DNA from: Botryotinia globosa
Taxonomy: Eukaryota > Ascomycota > Leotiomycetes > Helotiales > Sclerotiniaceae
Assembly (NCBI GenBank): GCA_014898425.1
Contig: RCSZ01000011.1
Coordinates: forward strand, 1,238,501-1,302,500
Reading direction: 5' to 3'
DNA: 64,000 bases
The position numbers and the translations under genes were made by a program. The notes beneath the pieces were generated by a model. That model searched no databases, was not told where the DNA came from, and saw only the letters and a program-made list of their open reading frames with translations. Of the stretch, positions 35,101 to 46,858 are shown piece by piece (position 1 is the first letter of the stretch; every line of letters starts with the position of its first letter).

Positions 35101-38100
35101 TCAGAAGAAAATATTTAGATCTATCAAAATTATTAGAATCTAAATAATATTATTATTAAAAACCAATATCTTTTATTATTAATTAAAAAAACTTTTAATA
35201 CTTTATACTATACTAAAATCTATATCAAACTTAATATTATTACTATTTTTAATAAATTATAAATTACAAAGAACCACAAATAGAAAATTGTTTTTATTAT
35301 TTATTTTAATCTATTCAAATCATTAATAATACTCTTTGGATTTTATAATATATTAATCTTATTTTAAAATTATATTAATCATATTCTTTTCAATCTTTTG
35401 AATAGAATTTGTATAATATATTTGAATAATATTTTAATTTATTTTAAGAATATTACAAATTATAAAGAATATATTTATAAGATTGTTTAGTGATTAATTA
35501 ATATCAGATTATAAATTGATATTGATAAATATAAATTCGAAATAAAAAAAACCAAATATTTTGATTTAATTATTATTTTAAAAGATATAGAAATAAATCT
35601 AGAAAAAATCGATATTATATTTAATTGGAAATTATTAACTAAATTTAAAAATCTTTAGTATTTCCTTAAATTTATTAATTTTTATTAATATTTTATTTAT
35701 AATTTTTTCAAAATTATAAAATTTCTTAATCGCTTTTTTAAAAAAAAGAAAATATAAAACTGGGATTTTAAACAGAAAAATGTTTTTATAATACTAAAGA
35801 ATACTTTCTTTTTTGCTTTGATTCTTATTATATTTGATTATTATTATTATATAATAATTGAAATTGATATTTTTGATTGAATTACAAATAATATTCTTTT
35901 GTAATATAATAATAAAAAAAACTTATATCTAATGGTATACTTTTTATCAAAATATAATGTTATTAAATGTAATTACAAAATCTATAATAAAAAACTCCTA
36001 ACAATTATAAAATTATTAGAGGAATAAAGACTAGAATTATATAATATTTAGGAATTATTCGAAATTATTATTAATTATAAAAACCTTAAATATTTTATAT
36101 TAATAAAGATATTAAACTAATAATAAATTAGATAAACTAAATTTTTATTGAAATTCAATTTTTATATTATATATCGATTTGGTTATAAGGTTATTTGTTT
36201 CGATACTTTGAGCTATAGAGCTAAAAATTACTTAGTATATATTGATTCTAATAATAATCGAATCAAAAACTATTTATAAACAATCCTCCCAAAATAAATA
36301 TTTAATATTATTGTATTCAAGGATATTATTCGATAAGCAAGCAATAATTTAGATTTGACTATAACTTCAATAAATATGATTATCCTCGATATTAATAAAT
36401 CAATCGATAATTTTATTGATAAAATATACAAATTATTCGAATTAGTTATAATTATATATACAATATTTCAAAATCTTTTTGCCCATTATTAACTACTAGA
36501 TATTCAAAAAGATCTTCGAATAGTTTTACAAAATTATAGATTAATTAATAATAAAATCTTTTATTATAATTACCTTTTTATTTTTCTTTCTATCAAATTT
36601 TGTATATAGATTATATATTGCATATATTCAACTAAATCAGCCGGATATTTAGATTATATCAAAACTATTGATCTTATTTTTTATATATATTAGTAGTTCA
36701 ATATGTTTAAAGAGATTGAGATATTTATATAAACTTGCCAATTTTGTTTTTATATTAAAGCTTTTTATTTCGCTGTATTTAGATTCCTTGAATTTTTGCT
36801 AATATTATTCCATTTCTAATCAAATATCTTTATTAATTATATTATATTATTATCAATTAATGAACACTATAAAAAAAATATTAGTATATCATTATAATTA
36901 TCTATCATCTAATCAAAATGCGATATTTTATATTAATAATAAAATTATTTGTAGAGAAGCTTACAAATCGATTTATTAAAAAGATATATTATCTATATAA
37001 CACTCCCAATAATATTATATCCGATAGGGATTTTCAATTTGTTTTTAAATTTTAAAAACATCTATCCAAACGCTTATTAATTACTTTGAAACAATCTTTC
37101 TCATTTTATTCTAAATCCGATAATTAAATAAAAAGGATTAATATTATAATTAAACAATATCTTCACATTTTCATAAATTTCCATCAAAATAATTGATTCG
37201 ACTAATTTCTATTTGTAGAATTTATATTGAATAATATTATATTAAAAACCACTAGTGTATTCTCATTCTTTATTAATTACAACTATTATTTATATCTTGA
37301 AATTAAATTATTTATATTAATCCTATCGAATTTATTATATCAAAAAAAATGAGAATTCTTTAAAGTTAACAAGATTGTAAACAGATTTGATCTCATTCTA
37401 ATTAAACTTAAAGTACTTGCAATCTAATCGATTCAAAAATATAAAGATTATATTAATAGAATTCGAATTAATATTTTTTTTTATAAAAAAGATAATAAAA
37501 TATAAATTAATATAAAAAATATAAAAATCAATTGTTTAATAAAAAAAGATAATAATAAATAAAATAGCCTTTATAAAGTTCTCAAAGTTTATAAATAGAT
37601 TTATCTATTATAATTTTTAATCAACTTCAAATTTTTTTTAATATTCTATAATTTATTATTTCAATTGCTTTACCATTTACTAGAATTATTAAATTAAAAT
37701 ATTATCAACATTACCAAGTTATACAGAAATCAAAGCTGAATTCTCAAAAGAAATAATAAAATATATAAGGAAATTAAATAATAGAAATTCAAAAAAATCC
37801 TTGATTATTATAATAAATATAATTTCTATTATCATATCAAATAAAAGTACTACCCATTATTATAACAATCAATTAAAGATCTCTAAGATTAAAAAAAAAT
37901 AATTATTATATTTCATTTAATATATTTGAATAAACCAAATCCATTTGTATAGATTGAATTCAAAAAGCTTACCATCTTAAATATTATTATATTAGAAATA
38001 ACTTTTAAATAAAGATTAAATAAATCAAAAAAGATTTATTAATTAATTATTATTTTAAAAACAATTCATTTTAACTTTATAATAGAAATTAAAATATTTT

Positions 38101-38257
38101 AATATTATTTTAAGAGATTTTAGATTTTTATTTGATTAATTTAAATATAATAATAAACTAGCCTATTGAACCAATTCTTTATAATTTTATCAAAAAATAA
38201 TAAAGTTAACTTATACCTTAATTTACTTGGGATAAGTAAACTCTAAGGAGGGAATAT

Positions 38258-38407
38258 TATTATAATATTAATTATATTACCTTTGTATTTTAAATATAAA
38301 CTTTTAGTATATTTTTAGTATATTCTACTTTCTATAATAGGGCCTTAACCTTTCATAACACTTAGAATTCTTATGATATAATATAAGTTTTTACCTGTAC
38401 CTTGACA
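38258..38407 (+). repeat. Gypsy 3' LTR
   Basis: 150 bp, gap-free match to the left LTR. There are 42 differences by my count, all transitions. It ends TTGACA and is followed by the TATAC target duplication. Confidence 0.92.
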
Positions 38408-38412
38408 TATAC

Positions 38413-38497
38413 AATTTATATATAAATTGAAAATCGATATTTTGAAGCTTTAGAAATCGATTCAGAAAAATCCTAAAATTTTAAAAATTCTAATATA
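38413..38497. mobile_element. Continuation of the outer long-TIR element after the gypsy insertion
   Basis: Follows the right TATAC duplication and matches the part of the TIR family next to the break at 29585 (GATATTTTGAAGCTTTAGAAATCG). Similarity ends near 38497, where unrelated DNA of about 2.36 kb begins. Confidence 0.75.
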
Positions 38498-39028
38498 TAA
38501 TATTTTTTTTTTATATAAAATAAGCAAATTTTCATTAAAATTTAGAATTTTAAATTTTTTAAATTTTATTTCAAAAATTAGAAATTTATTTTTATTTTTT
38601 ATAAGATTTGATTAATTAAATAACATTTTTTTAAAAAAAATCTAATTTTATCTCTTATTATAAAAAAATAAACTAAGGTATAAAAAGTTGAATAATCTCA
38701 TATTTTAGCTGGAAAAGCGTTATATATGCTATGAGCAGGAGCCAGAACTTTTACATCCCTTTATTTATTCATAAACCCGAATTATAATAAAGTCCTACAA
38801 CTCAACTATTGTTATTCTATTTCTTCTCATTTTATTTATTTTCTATATCTATACTTACACTCCACTCATATCCATAGGTAGGTAGGAGGTACTCACGCTT
38901 ATATTTACAAACATATTAATGGATTGATATAGTATGATTATTTATATATGAAAAGAAGATACAAATGCATATTTATATTATAAGAGATCGGAGTCAGAGT
39001 AAAGATGAAGATAATATATAGATATAGC

Positions 39029-39060
39029 CTGTCTGTCTATCTGTCTGTCTATCTGTCCGC
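39029..39060. repeat. CTGT/CTAT tetranucleotide repeat
   Basis: Alternating CTGT CTGT CTAT units. Confidence 0.85.
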
Positions 39061-39287
39061 ATAGCATATACCCGATTTTACTCAGTAATATCATTTATAC
39101 ACATGATATTATACTATCGAAGAGTAGAAAGTAACAGGGTTATAGAATAGTCCTTCGCATATATCATAGAAAAGTTACTATAAATGTAACGCTTTTAATA
39201 GAAAAAGAAAAGAGAGGCTCTATATAGTGCTTTAAACTATATAAAAAGAAATATAAATACTAGCTATAAGAAAAGACTATGTGATTA

Positions 39288-39654
39288 CAGAAGAACTTGG
39301 TTATACCGGATTGAGATTTTCGATTAATCAAATCCGATATATTCAAGATTTCGATATAAAAAATAGTGGCTCAAGTTTTCTAATCAAAATTTATATCCGA
39401 TTTTTGTTCCAAATCCTGATATTTTCGGAAAAAATTATGTGATTAAAGCGAATCATGCTTATTAATCAAAAAAGAAAGTTTATTTAGCTAAATCTATTAT
39501 CAAAATTTATACCGAATTCACAAAAAAAGTGTTCGATATATCAATATATTTAAAAAATCTGATATTACTATATAAAAAGTGTTCAAATAAGGAAATTATT
39601 CCGATATATCCAAGATTCCGGTATATCCCAGTCCGATATAGCCAAGTTTTTCTA
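39288..39654. mobile_element. 367-bp MITE with TA flanks
   Basis: Inverted ends: CAGAAGAACTTGGTTATACC at the left, matched by the complement of the right end (TAGAAAAACTTGGCTATATC) with only transition differences. TA lies on each side (39286-39287 and 39655-39656). Internal GATATA/CCGATAT repeats are present and there is no coding capacity. Mariner-type mobilisation is inferred from the TA target. Confidence 0.75.
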
Positions 39655-39740
39655 TAGTATAAAGTTAATATACTCGTTTACCTATCTATCTATTCTTTTC
39701 CTTGAAAGAAAACTCAATAGACAAAATCACCGAATCGAAT

Positions 39741-39775
39741 CTCGACTCTCGACTCTCGACTCTCGACTCTCGACT
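39741..39775. repeat. (CTCGACT)5 tandem repeat
   Basis: Five perfect heptamers. Confidence 0.9.
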
Positions 39776-40230
39776 AATTTCTACATTCATATTCATATTA
39801 TAAATTATTCCACAATATATTTTATTCCACAAAAAAGAAATATATAATATACAATACACAATACACGTAACATTCACATTTATAATTCCTTTCCGTTTTC
39901 TTTCTTCTTTCCTATTTCTTTCTTCTTTCTCCTCCAGGCTCCAGCTGATCATCACTAACTACACGACTCAGGTATTTTTGATTGATTTGGTTTTCGGTTC
40001 TGCTACGGAGTATGCTATTAGAATTAGCTTGGTGAGGCGAATTCATGTATGTGGATTTGTGAATAGGGACAGCTTTATAGAGTGTAACATAGGTACTCAG
40101 CCACAAAATACTATGATATGATGTGGCGTTGGGTGGTAGCTGTACCTAGGTAGGTAAGGTAGGTATTCCAAGCTGGAGGTTCGTCTTTTGTATTATTGTT
40201 TTGAAGTATAGAGATATCTATTTATTTATA

Positions 40231-40300
40231 TACTTTTATATACTTTTATATACTTTTATATACTTTTATATACTTTTATATACTTTTATATACTTTTATA
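40231..40300. repeat. (TACTTTTATA)7 tandem repeat
   Basis: Seven perfect 10-bp units. Confidence 0.92.
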
Positions 40301-40858
40301 TGTATTTATAGATATATATATAAGCATTAAAGAAGAGATATTAGTAGAGTACAAATTAAAGAGAGTTAGAATCTTTGATATGAATAGTAATTATTTTTAT
40401 AAGTTTTATTTACAAGGTATAATGTAATGCCTTTTTTCTTTTAAAGTTTTTGAAGGGTTTCAAGGCTTCTAGAATATTTAAATGAATAAATAATAATTAA
40501 TAAATAGATGAAAAGAAGATGAAATTTCCCCATCTTTTTCTTTCTTATTTCCTTTGGATTTTGAGGCTATGGAATTTAGATAATTTTGAAGGGAAATATT
40601 TATATAGATGAAATTGGGGTATAGTATACTGAAATACTTAGGGATGCAGGTGTACTTGTAACATAATTAATATTTATATGAGTATCAGGGTTTGAAGTAT
40701 GATATATAGGTATAAGATGTATATAATGTGATTTATTAATATATAAATAAGATAAGTAAGATTCTATTGCGAATGTCTCAATCTTATAACAAGGAAAATA
40801 GTTGAATACTCAAGGACTATAATATAGATGTTTAAATTAATTGATTATATCTTATCAT

Positions 40859-41009
40859 ATATAAGCTTAGAATAGCTTGAATTATATAAATATAAATTTT
40901 TATTAAATTATGTTCAATATTGATAGAGATATTAATAAACGAAAAAAGTAATTTTTGATATAAAAAGATAGCCCAAAAGAGGGGTGGCCTGAAAGTAGGG
41001 TGGTCGATT
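40859..41009. mobile_element. Right end of the outer long-TIR element
   Basis: Matches the terminal 150 bp of the TIR family, reading through AAGCTTAGAATAGCTTGAATT to GGTGGCCTGAAAGTAGGGTGG and ending GTCGATT before a TA (41010-41011). Joined to 29000-29585 and 38413-38497 it gives about 0.82 kb, the length of the intact copy. Confidence 0.75.
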
Positions 41010-41257
41010 TATATCATGATCAATCTTAGTTATTTTTGCAAGGGGCTTTTATTTATGTCTGAACCTTAGAGAGAGAAAATTCCGAGACTCGCGATAGAAA
41101 GGGCCGAGAGGGAGAATGTTGAAGTTAGTTTTCTTTTTCTTTTTGTTTTTCGGTTGTTTGCTTTTGGGTTGATTATTTATTCTTTTGGAGTTGTAGATTG
41201 GGGTTATGGTTGGAGTTGGAGTTGAGACAATGAGATAATTATTGATAGGATAGATAT

Positions 41258-41305
41258 TAGATCTTAGATATTAGATCTTAGATATTAGATCTTAGATCTT
41301 AGATA
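41258..41305. repeat. ATATTAGATCTTAG tandem repeat
   Basis: Three to four imperfect units with nested AGATCT sites. Confidence 0.85.
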
Positions 41306-42660
41306 CCTCGATATACCTAGGAATCGGATCAAAACATCCAAAGGTCACGGGGGTGTAAGATGGATTAATTTTGTGCATTGGTCGAGGGTACGGACTGGGG
41401 ACTGGAGACTGGAGACTCTCTCTAGAGTCTAGATATTGAGAATATTGAATCTGAATCTTGGCCGTTCAAATACATACCTAGTAGATAGCTACATCGTATC
41501 CAACAGGCAAGTTGCCCGGTGGTTTTAACCCAATTTATGTGGAGAGAAAGGGTTTGATCCTGTTCGTGGTCTCGTTCTTGGAGGTGATAAGCGATGATCT
41601 TTTCTTGTACGTGGTGTGTGGATGGATTATGGAGGTGAGGGTATAATGCATATTAATAAGTATTAAGTATCAAGTATTAATTAATGAAATGTTATATGTA
41701 TAGGGATGATAAAACAATATGATATTAGATATCAATGTTATAAAGCATTCTAGGTATAAAGATGTACAGGATCAATTTGGTTCATAAATGGAATACTTAT
41801 TAGTATATTAAATATATATTTTACAATACTATATCTATCTACTCATTACTCAATGCTACTGACGAGTTACTATTTGCTATTGACTTATTATTCTGTACTA
41901 TTCAATTCCTCACAAGTTACAAGTTATAAGTTATACCTCCTACTTACTATTACTTTCTACCTTTCCTCCATTCACGTTACATTTTCACCCCAATCCCAGC
42001 CTTCAACTAAGCCCAAACCATGTGTTGACCGATGCTACCGATGCTACCTAGACCAAGACCATTCAAACAAAAGTATATCCTACGGCTATATACAGAGTCC
42101 AGACAGTGGTCAAAGTGAACCCTATTTCCCCTAAGAACTCTTTGGCTACTTGTGCAGTGTCCTAAAGGAGAAAGACTTGACTGGAAAGGGAAAGGGAAAG
42201 GAAAAGGGAAATTTTAAAGTCTTGAATTCTGACTTGAACACAGGAATCCTGTAAATACGAGACGGCCAACTCACACACTCACTCACTCACACGCTTTGTT
42301 TCGGTTGAGACTCTTCTCTCGCAAAAACCAAGAGTCAACTGAGGTAAATAAGGTAACCAAGGTAAATTGAGTAAATTTGATTAAATCTTTCCAAGCACTT
42401 TTCATATTCATCGATTATGAATGATATGGATAACCTGGAATCCCAAGATATCAAAGATAATAAAGTTCCCCCATTCCACGTACATTTCCCATGTCCTATC
42501 ATCTGGCTATCAACAAATCCAACTTCCATACTGCACTACCATACCAGAGCAGAGTCCAGACCCAGGGTGCCCTTTGTATTGAGATTTTGTATGATAACTC
42601 TCTGACAAAGCCATACCCATGAAAATGAAAATGTTGTCCAAAGTTTATTATTAATTGTTG

Positions 42661-42726
42661 AAGGAGGAGGAGGAGAAGAAGAAGAAGAAGAAGAAGCAGA
42701 AGAAGAAGCAGAAGAAGAAGAAGAAA
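42661..42726. repeat. GAA/GAG triplet repeat
   Basis: An imperfect purine triplet array interrupted by two GCA triplets. Confidence 0.9.
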
Positions 42727-43152
42727 AAGACCAGCCCCAATTCAACTGCGCCACTCTCAAACTGTTTCCAAGGCTGTCCTTTTCTTCTCTAGTCATCTTC
42801 TCCATCAGGTCAGCTCATGACAGGACAGGACAGGCCAGTTCAATTCAGTTCAATTCAATTCAATTCAGTTCAGTTCACACAACTTGACACAAGATTGGAA
42901 ATCCAATCTGGAGCACAGTCCAACTGACCGGACGATACGATACGACAAACCACCGATCCATTATTCATCCTTCCTTAAACCTACCTACCTAACCTTGTCT
43001 TGACTTGTTAACTTGGTCTCTTGTATCTATCGACATTATCTCCTGTTTTGGAGATTCATTCAATTACACATTTTCATAATCTTCTCTTCATCAACATCCT
43101 TCATATAAGTTCCGAGGGGCAGCTCTTGTTAAAGCTGTGAGACTCGAGATCA

Positions 43153-45232
43153 ATGACTCAGTTATTTCACAGTTCATCTCCAAATTCTCTTCCTTCCAAT
43201 AACGAGAAGCGGAATTTGTCCGGTTCCTCAATGTCGTCGAACAAGCATTCCAATGGCCACAGTCCATTTCCTCAAAAATTGAAGAACTTCTTTCGAATTA
43301 ACAGTTCCGCAAATCATAGTGAAAAGAGCGATCCTTCACTAAAGTCCGAAGGTAAATCAGGCTTTCGACAATCCAAATTCTTTCCAGGTGGTGGCCGCAA
43401 TCGATCAACGACAGTAGCGAGCGAAGGCAACGCATTAGACGATGGCGTCAGTAGTCCAACCGCACATGCGAATCCATACTTTGCACATCAAGGCCCTCCT
43501 GCCCTGCGACATCACGATGATGCATCGATACCTCCCAGTCCTCCCGATACGCCAAGCTTCAAAGTCGATACCGTTCCAGGTGTGAACGATCAAGCCACGG
43601 CAGCTGGCAAAGAAGAATTGGCACGAAAATTAAGAAGAGTCGCGAGCGCTCCCAATGCACAAGGTCTTTTCTCAGGCAAGGGTGATGGCGATCGACCGGC
43701 TACTGCCGAGCTTGGAAAGGAACCGTTGGTACACAATGCGAGCACGACAATGTTGAGCATGGTGGAGGGAACAGATGCTATGGGTGTAGGTGCAGAAGAT
43801 GACTTGGCCCCCTTACAACCCCCAAGTCTACGAAACAATCCAGCCTTCAGGAGGACGTACAGTTCAAATTCCATCAAAGTACGTGATGTTGAGGTAGGAC
43901 CAGGGAGTTTTGATAAGATCAAGTTGATTGGCAAGGGAGATGTGGGAAAGGTATACTTGGTGAGAGAGAAGAAGAGCAGCAGATTATACGCCATGAAAGG
44001 TATGCAATGTGACGATCAACGCCTTGTATTTTTTTCTATCTAACATGCTGTAGTATTGAGCAAGCAAGAGATGATCAAGCGCAACAAGATCAAGAGAGCA
44101 TTGGCAGAACAGGAAATCTTGGCTACGAGCAACCATCCATTCATTGTCACCTTGTACCACTCCTTCCAATCCGAGGACCATTTATATCTCTGCATGGAAT
44201 ATTGCAGTGGCGGAGAATTCTTTAGAGCTTTACAAACTCGACCAGGCAAATGTATACCAGAAGATGATGCTAGATTTTATGCGGCGGAAGTCACTGCTGC
44301 ACTAGAGTATCTACATTTGATGGGTTTCATTTATCGAGATTTGAAACCTGAGAGTAAGTTGTTTCTTGAAGCTTGGGCGTGGAAATATTAACAAGCTTAG
44401 ATATTTTACTCCATCAATCTGGTCATATCATGTTGTCAGACTTTGATCTTTCGAAACAATCGGCCCCTGGCGGAAAACCAACCATGATTCTTGGCCGAAA
44501 CGGCACAAATGTAAATTCCCTCCCAACGATCGACACGAAGTCATGTATAGCAAATTTCCGAACAAATTCATTTGTTGGAACCGAGGAATACATAGCGCCA
44601 GAAGTTATCAAAGGATGCGGTCACACCAGTGCAGTTGATTGGTGGACGCTGGGAATTTTGATTTATGAGATGTTGTTTGGCACAACACCTTTCAAGGGAA
44701 AGAATCGAAATGCTACATTTGCAAATATTTTGAGAGATGATGTTCCTTTCCCGGAACACTCTGGCTCTCCCCAAGTCTCAAAGTCGGTCACCCTTCACCA
44801 ATTGACTTTCCAAAAATGCTAATACTTTTTAGTCTTTGTAAATCAGTAATTCGAAAACTCCTTATCAAGGACGAAAACCGACGATTGGGGGCTCGAGCTG
44901 GAGCTTCTGATGTCAAAACTCACCCATTCTTCCGCACAACTCAGTGGGCACTTATCAGACATATGAAGCCTCCCATGATTCCCCACCAAGGTCGCGGTAT
45001 TGACACAGTCAATTTCAGAAATGTTAAAGAGAGCGAAAGTGTTGATATTAGCAGATCGAGAACCTTGGCGTCAGCCAAAGGAGTACCGCTTGATTCTGGC
45101 TTGGCTACACCGGGTGCTGCCGAAGTCGAAGTTGATCCATTCGAGGAATTCAACAGTGTCACACTGCACCACGATGGTGACGATCACCATCAAACCGTGG
45201 ATCAACATAATGGAAGATATGACGGTCGGTGA
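43153..45232 (+). CDS. nrc-2: AGC-family serine/threonine kinase, NRC-2 / Fpk1-Kin82 type
   Basis: Four exons (43153-43999, 44054-44353, 44401-44782, 44833-45232) give 642 residues. A Ser/Pro-rich N-terminus of about 250 residues precedes the kinase domain. Visible kinase landmarks are the glycine loop GKGDVG (260-265), catalytic Lys282, YRDLKPEN with catalytic Asp378, a DFD in place of DFG (396-398), the activation-loop [14 protein letters not shown], and DWWTLGIL. The DFD, the long activation-segment insert ([11 protein letters not shown]...), and the [16 protein letters not shown] tail are typical of Neurospora NRC-2 and yeast Fpk1/Kin82. Those kinases activate plasma-membrane lipid flippases and affect polar growth and development. 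[13 protein letters not shown] stretch near the C-terminus suits the hydrophobic-motif position. The gene symbol is by family resemblance. Confidence 0.92.
44000..44053 (+). other. Intron 1 of the kinase gene
   Basis: Donor GTATGC, branch TCTAAC, acceptor CTGTAG. It joins YAMK|VLSKQEM. Confidence 0.88.
44354..44400 (+). other. Intron 2 of the kinase gene
   Basis: Donor GTAAGT, acceptor AGCTTAG. It joins [16 protein letters not shown] across the catalytic loop. Confidence 0.9.
44783..44832 (+). other. Intron 3 of the kinase gene (weak donor)
   Basis: Donor GTCGGT, branch GCTAATA, acceptor TTTTTAG. It joins [17 protein letters not shown], the expected family sequence. The donor departs from the GTAAGT/GTATGT used elsewhere here. 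Confidence 0.75.
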
Positions 45233-46614
45233 TGGTAGTTCTTGGCGATCATCATGTCAGAAACGGTTTATCGTCTATACTATGTGATGGAGTTTGGAGG
45301 AGTCACTTGGATGATTGATAGGACAACAGACATCTCGCGAGCATATTTTCCCATGTCATTTCTTTGATTGCAAGGACGGGTTGACTTTAACACATTGCTT
45401 GCGGTGGATATTCAGTAAGCAGACGAGTGTTTGAAGAAGAAAAAAAAAAACACAAATACGAGACTAACGCTACGCATTTTACCTCTTTCTGTTTGTAAAT
45501 ACTGAAACTGGGAGAAGGGAGCAGAAAGACAAGGTTATGGGGTTTTAAATTTGGGAATTTTTGAGGTATAGGGAAAAGAGTTTGAGAATTTGTGTTGTTT
45601 TCCCCAGAATGTTCGGTCCATTGACTGGATTATGTTTATTAGCAAAGATTTGGGGTCATTGTGGGGTATGGCGCGTATCGGTTAAGAGAATGGCGTTTTA
45701 CTTTCTAGCTCTCCTTTTCTGTGGCTGATTATGATTGGGAGATGGGAGATGGATAACCGGAGCCGATGGTCACGGGAGGTTGGACGGGTAGTAGGGATTA
45801 GCAGGTTAGAGGAACATGTTGATAGGTCAATAAGTTGATGGGAATTCTACATCTTCTTCAACGCAGGGGTTGGTTTAACTAGGCGAATCTGCGTATCATT
45901 TGTGAGAGTAAGTCTTTAAAGTTGTGATGCTAAGCCTTGCCGTGAGGTATGTCACGTGTTGGATTTTGTTTGAAGAGGCAAGTGCGACTACGTTCCTACT
46001 CCTTTGGTCAGTTTGTGAGCAAGAATCAAGCGCTAGGAATGATTTCTCGCACATTTAAGTTCCGATAATGTTACATGCCCACTCAGTCAGTTAGGAGCTT
46101 GAATTCACGGACTTGATGCGGGCATCGTGTGCATGTCCTTCGGCCTATAATTTCTTGCTTTCGATGCGACATCTTTGACTCCGAGTTTTACAATGCATAA
46201 ATGTCAAAATGATGTGTGGATTTGAATGAATGATGTGATCTCTATCGGCGAGACAATCTTCGCCTTTGGGGGCACTGATGGTAGGGCGATATATTTCGAT
46301 GCACATAACCTACGAGATGCACATTTGAGATGCGACAGTCGATCCGAGATCAAGTTAATCGAGGAGACCTGGGGTTGGTGAGAGAATCAGGACAAGATGG
46401 GGTGAAGACGGTATGTAGTGTGATTGAAATGTGTGAATGTAGTGGAATATGGAAATGCGGGTAGCCGGTGAGGGCTGTGCTCTGGTGAGTGGTACGGGAG
46501 AGCCTTGTCGAGTTTGTCTTCATCTTGCTCTTTTTGTTCTTTCGGCTTGAAACTACGTTTTTGTGATGGTGTGTAGTGTTTGCTGATTTTATATCCATCA
46601 TTAAATCACCAGGT
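45233..46614. other. Intergenic region between the kinase and the NLR remnant
   Basis: Contains 3' flank of the kinase, with an A-run at 45440-45450. No recognisable gene is present. A minus-strand frame at 46350-46658 has no features of note. Confidence 0.5.
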
Positions 46615-46858
46615 ATGCCTATTGGTGAGAGATTCAAACGGGGCCTTAGCTCAATCAAAGCAAATCTTAAGAGTCGCTCTAATCTTCTGCAAGAGCCTGT
46701 TCAGTCTGAATTGAGTGTTGATATAACGGGTTCTAGAGCAGTGTCTGTTGGGAAGAGTGGTGAATCTGTTATGAAGAACGGCAAGAAGACAGCTGGCGAG
46801 CGGATACAGAAGCCTTTACATGATGTCGGGACATCGATCATGTGATCAAAGAGAGCAC
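46615..46858 (+). pseudogene. 5' fragment of an NLR (NACHT-ankyrin) gene, cut by a copia insertion
   Basis: Starts MPIGERFKRGLSSIKANLKSR and runs about 77 codons to TGA at 46843-46845, 14 nt before the copia LTR. The basic, Ser-rich leader is the usual N-terminus of fungal NWD-NACHT receptors. The rest of the gene resumes directly after the right LTR at 52568. The TGA may have come from CGA by RIP leaking out of the element (inference). Not functional as it stands. Confidence 0.65.

Larger units (their letters stand above)
29586..38407 (+). mobile_element. Ty3/gypsy LTR retrotransposon, RIP-degraded, 8.8 kb with internal insertions
   Basis: Bounded by two 150-bp LTRs that align without gaps and by the 5-bp duplication TATAC (29581-29585 and 38408-38412). 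A polypurine tract AAGGAGGGAA (38245-38254) sits just before the right LTR, giving plus orientation. Translated remnants with many stops appear in gypsy order. A CCHC zinc knuckle with Cys and His changed to Tyr lies at 33275-33316. A reverse transcriptase follows whose YxDD box reads YLNN (35419-35430). An integrase core with SDRD (37020-37031) comes next. No open frame survives. The interior is lengthened by a nested TIR element and a purine-rich repeat island. The changes are G-to-A and C-to-T, consistent with RIP. Confidence 0.93.
38498..40858. other. About 2.36-kb non-coding segment that splits the outer TIR element
   Basis: The TIR family's sequence stops at an ATATA (38493-38497) and resumes at an ATATA (40859-40863). 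That suggests an insertion with a 5-bp duplication, although the site is AT-rich and could match by chance. The segment has no gene. It contains a tetranucleotide repeat, a MITE, a CTCGACT array and a 10-bp array, listed separately. Neither end shows clear transposon termini. Confidence 0.45.
41012..43152. other. Intergenic region upstream of the kinase gene
   Basis: Moderate-to-low GC with an ATTAGATCTTAG array (41258-41305), a GAA/GAG triplet array (42661-42726) and CAATT/CAGTT repeats (42838-42878). Short frames here have no recognisable products. The final few hundred nt are probably the promoter and leader of the kinase. Confidence 0.5.

Noticed and set aside
29736..38257. Mitochondrial DNA insertion as an explanation for the extreme AT content
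   Set aside because: LTRs, target duplication, polypurine tract and gypsy-order remnants explain it. No mitochondrial gene is seen.
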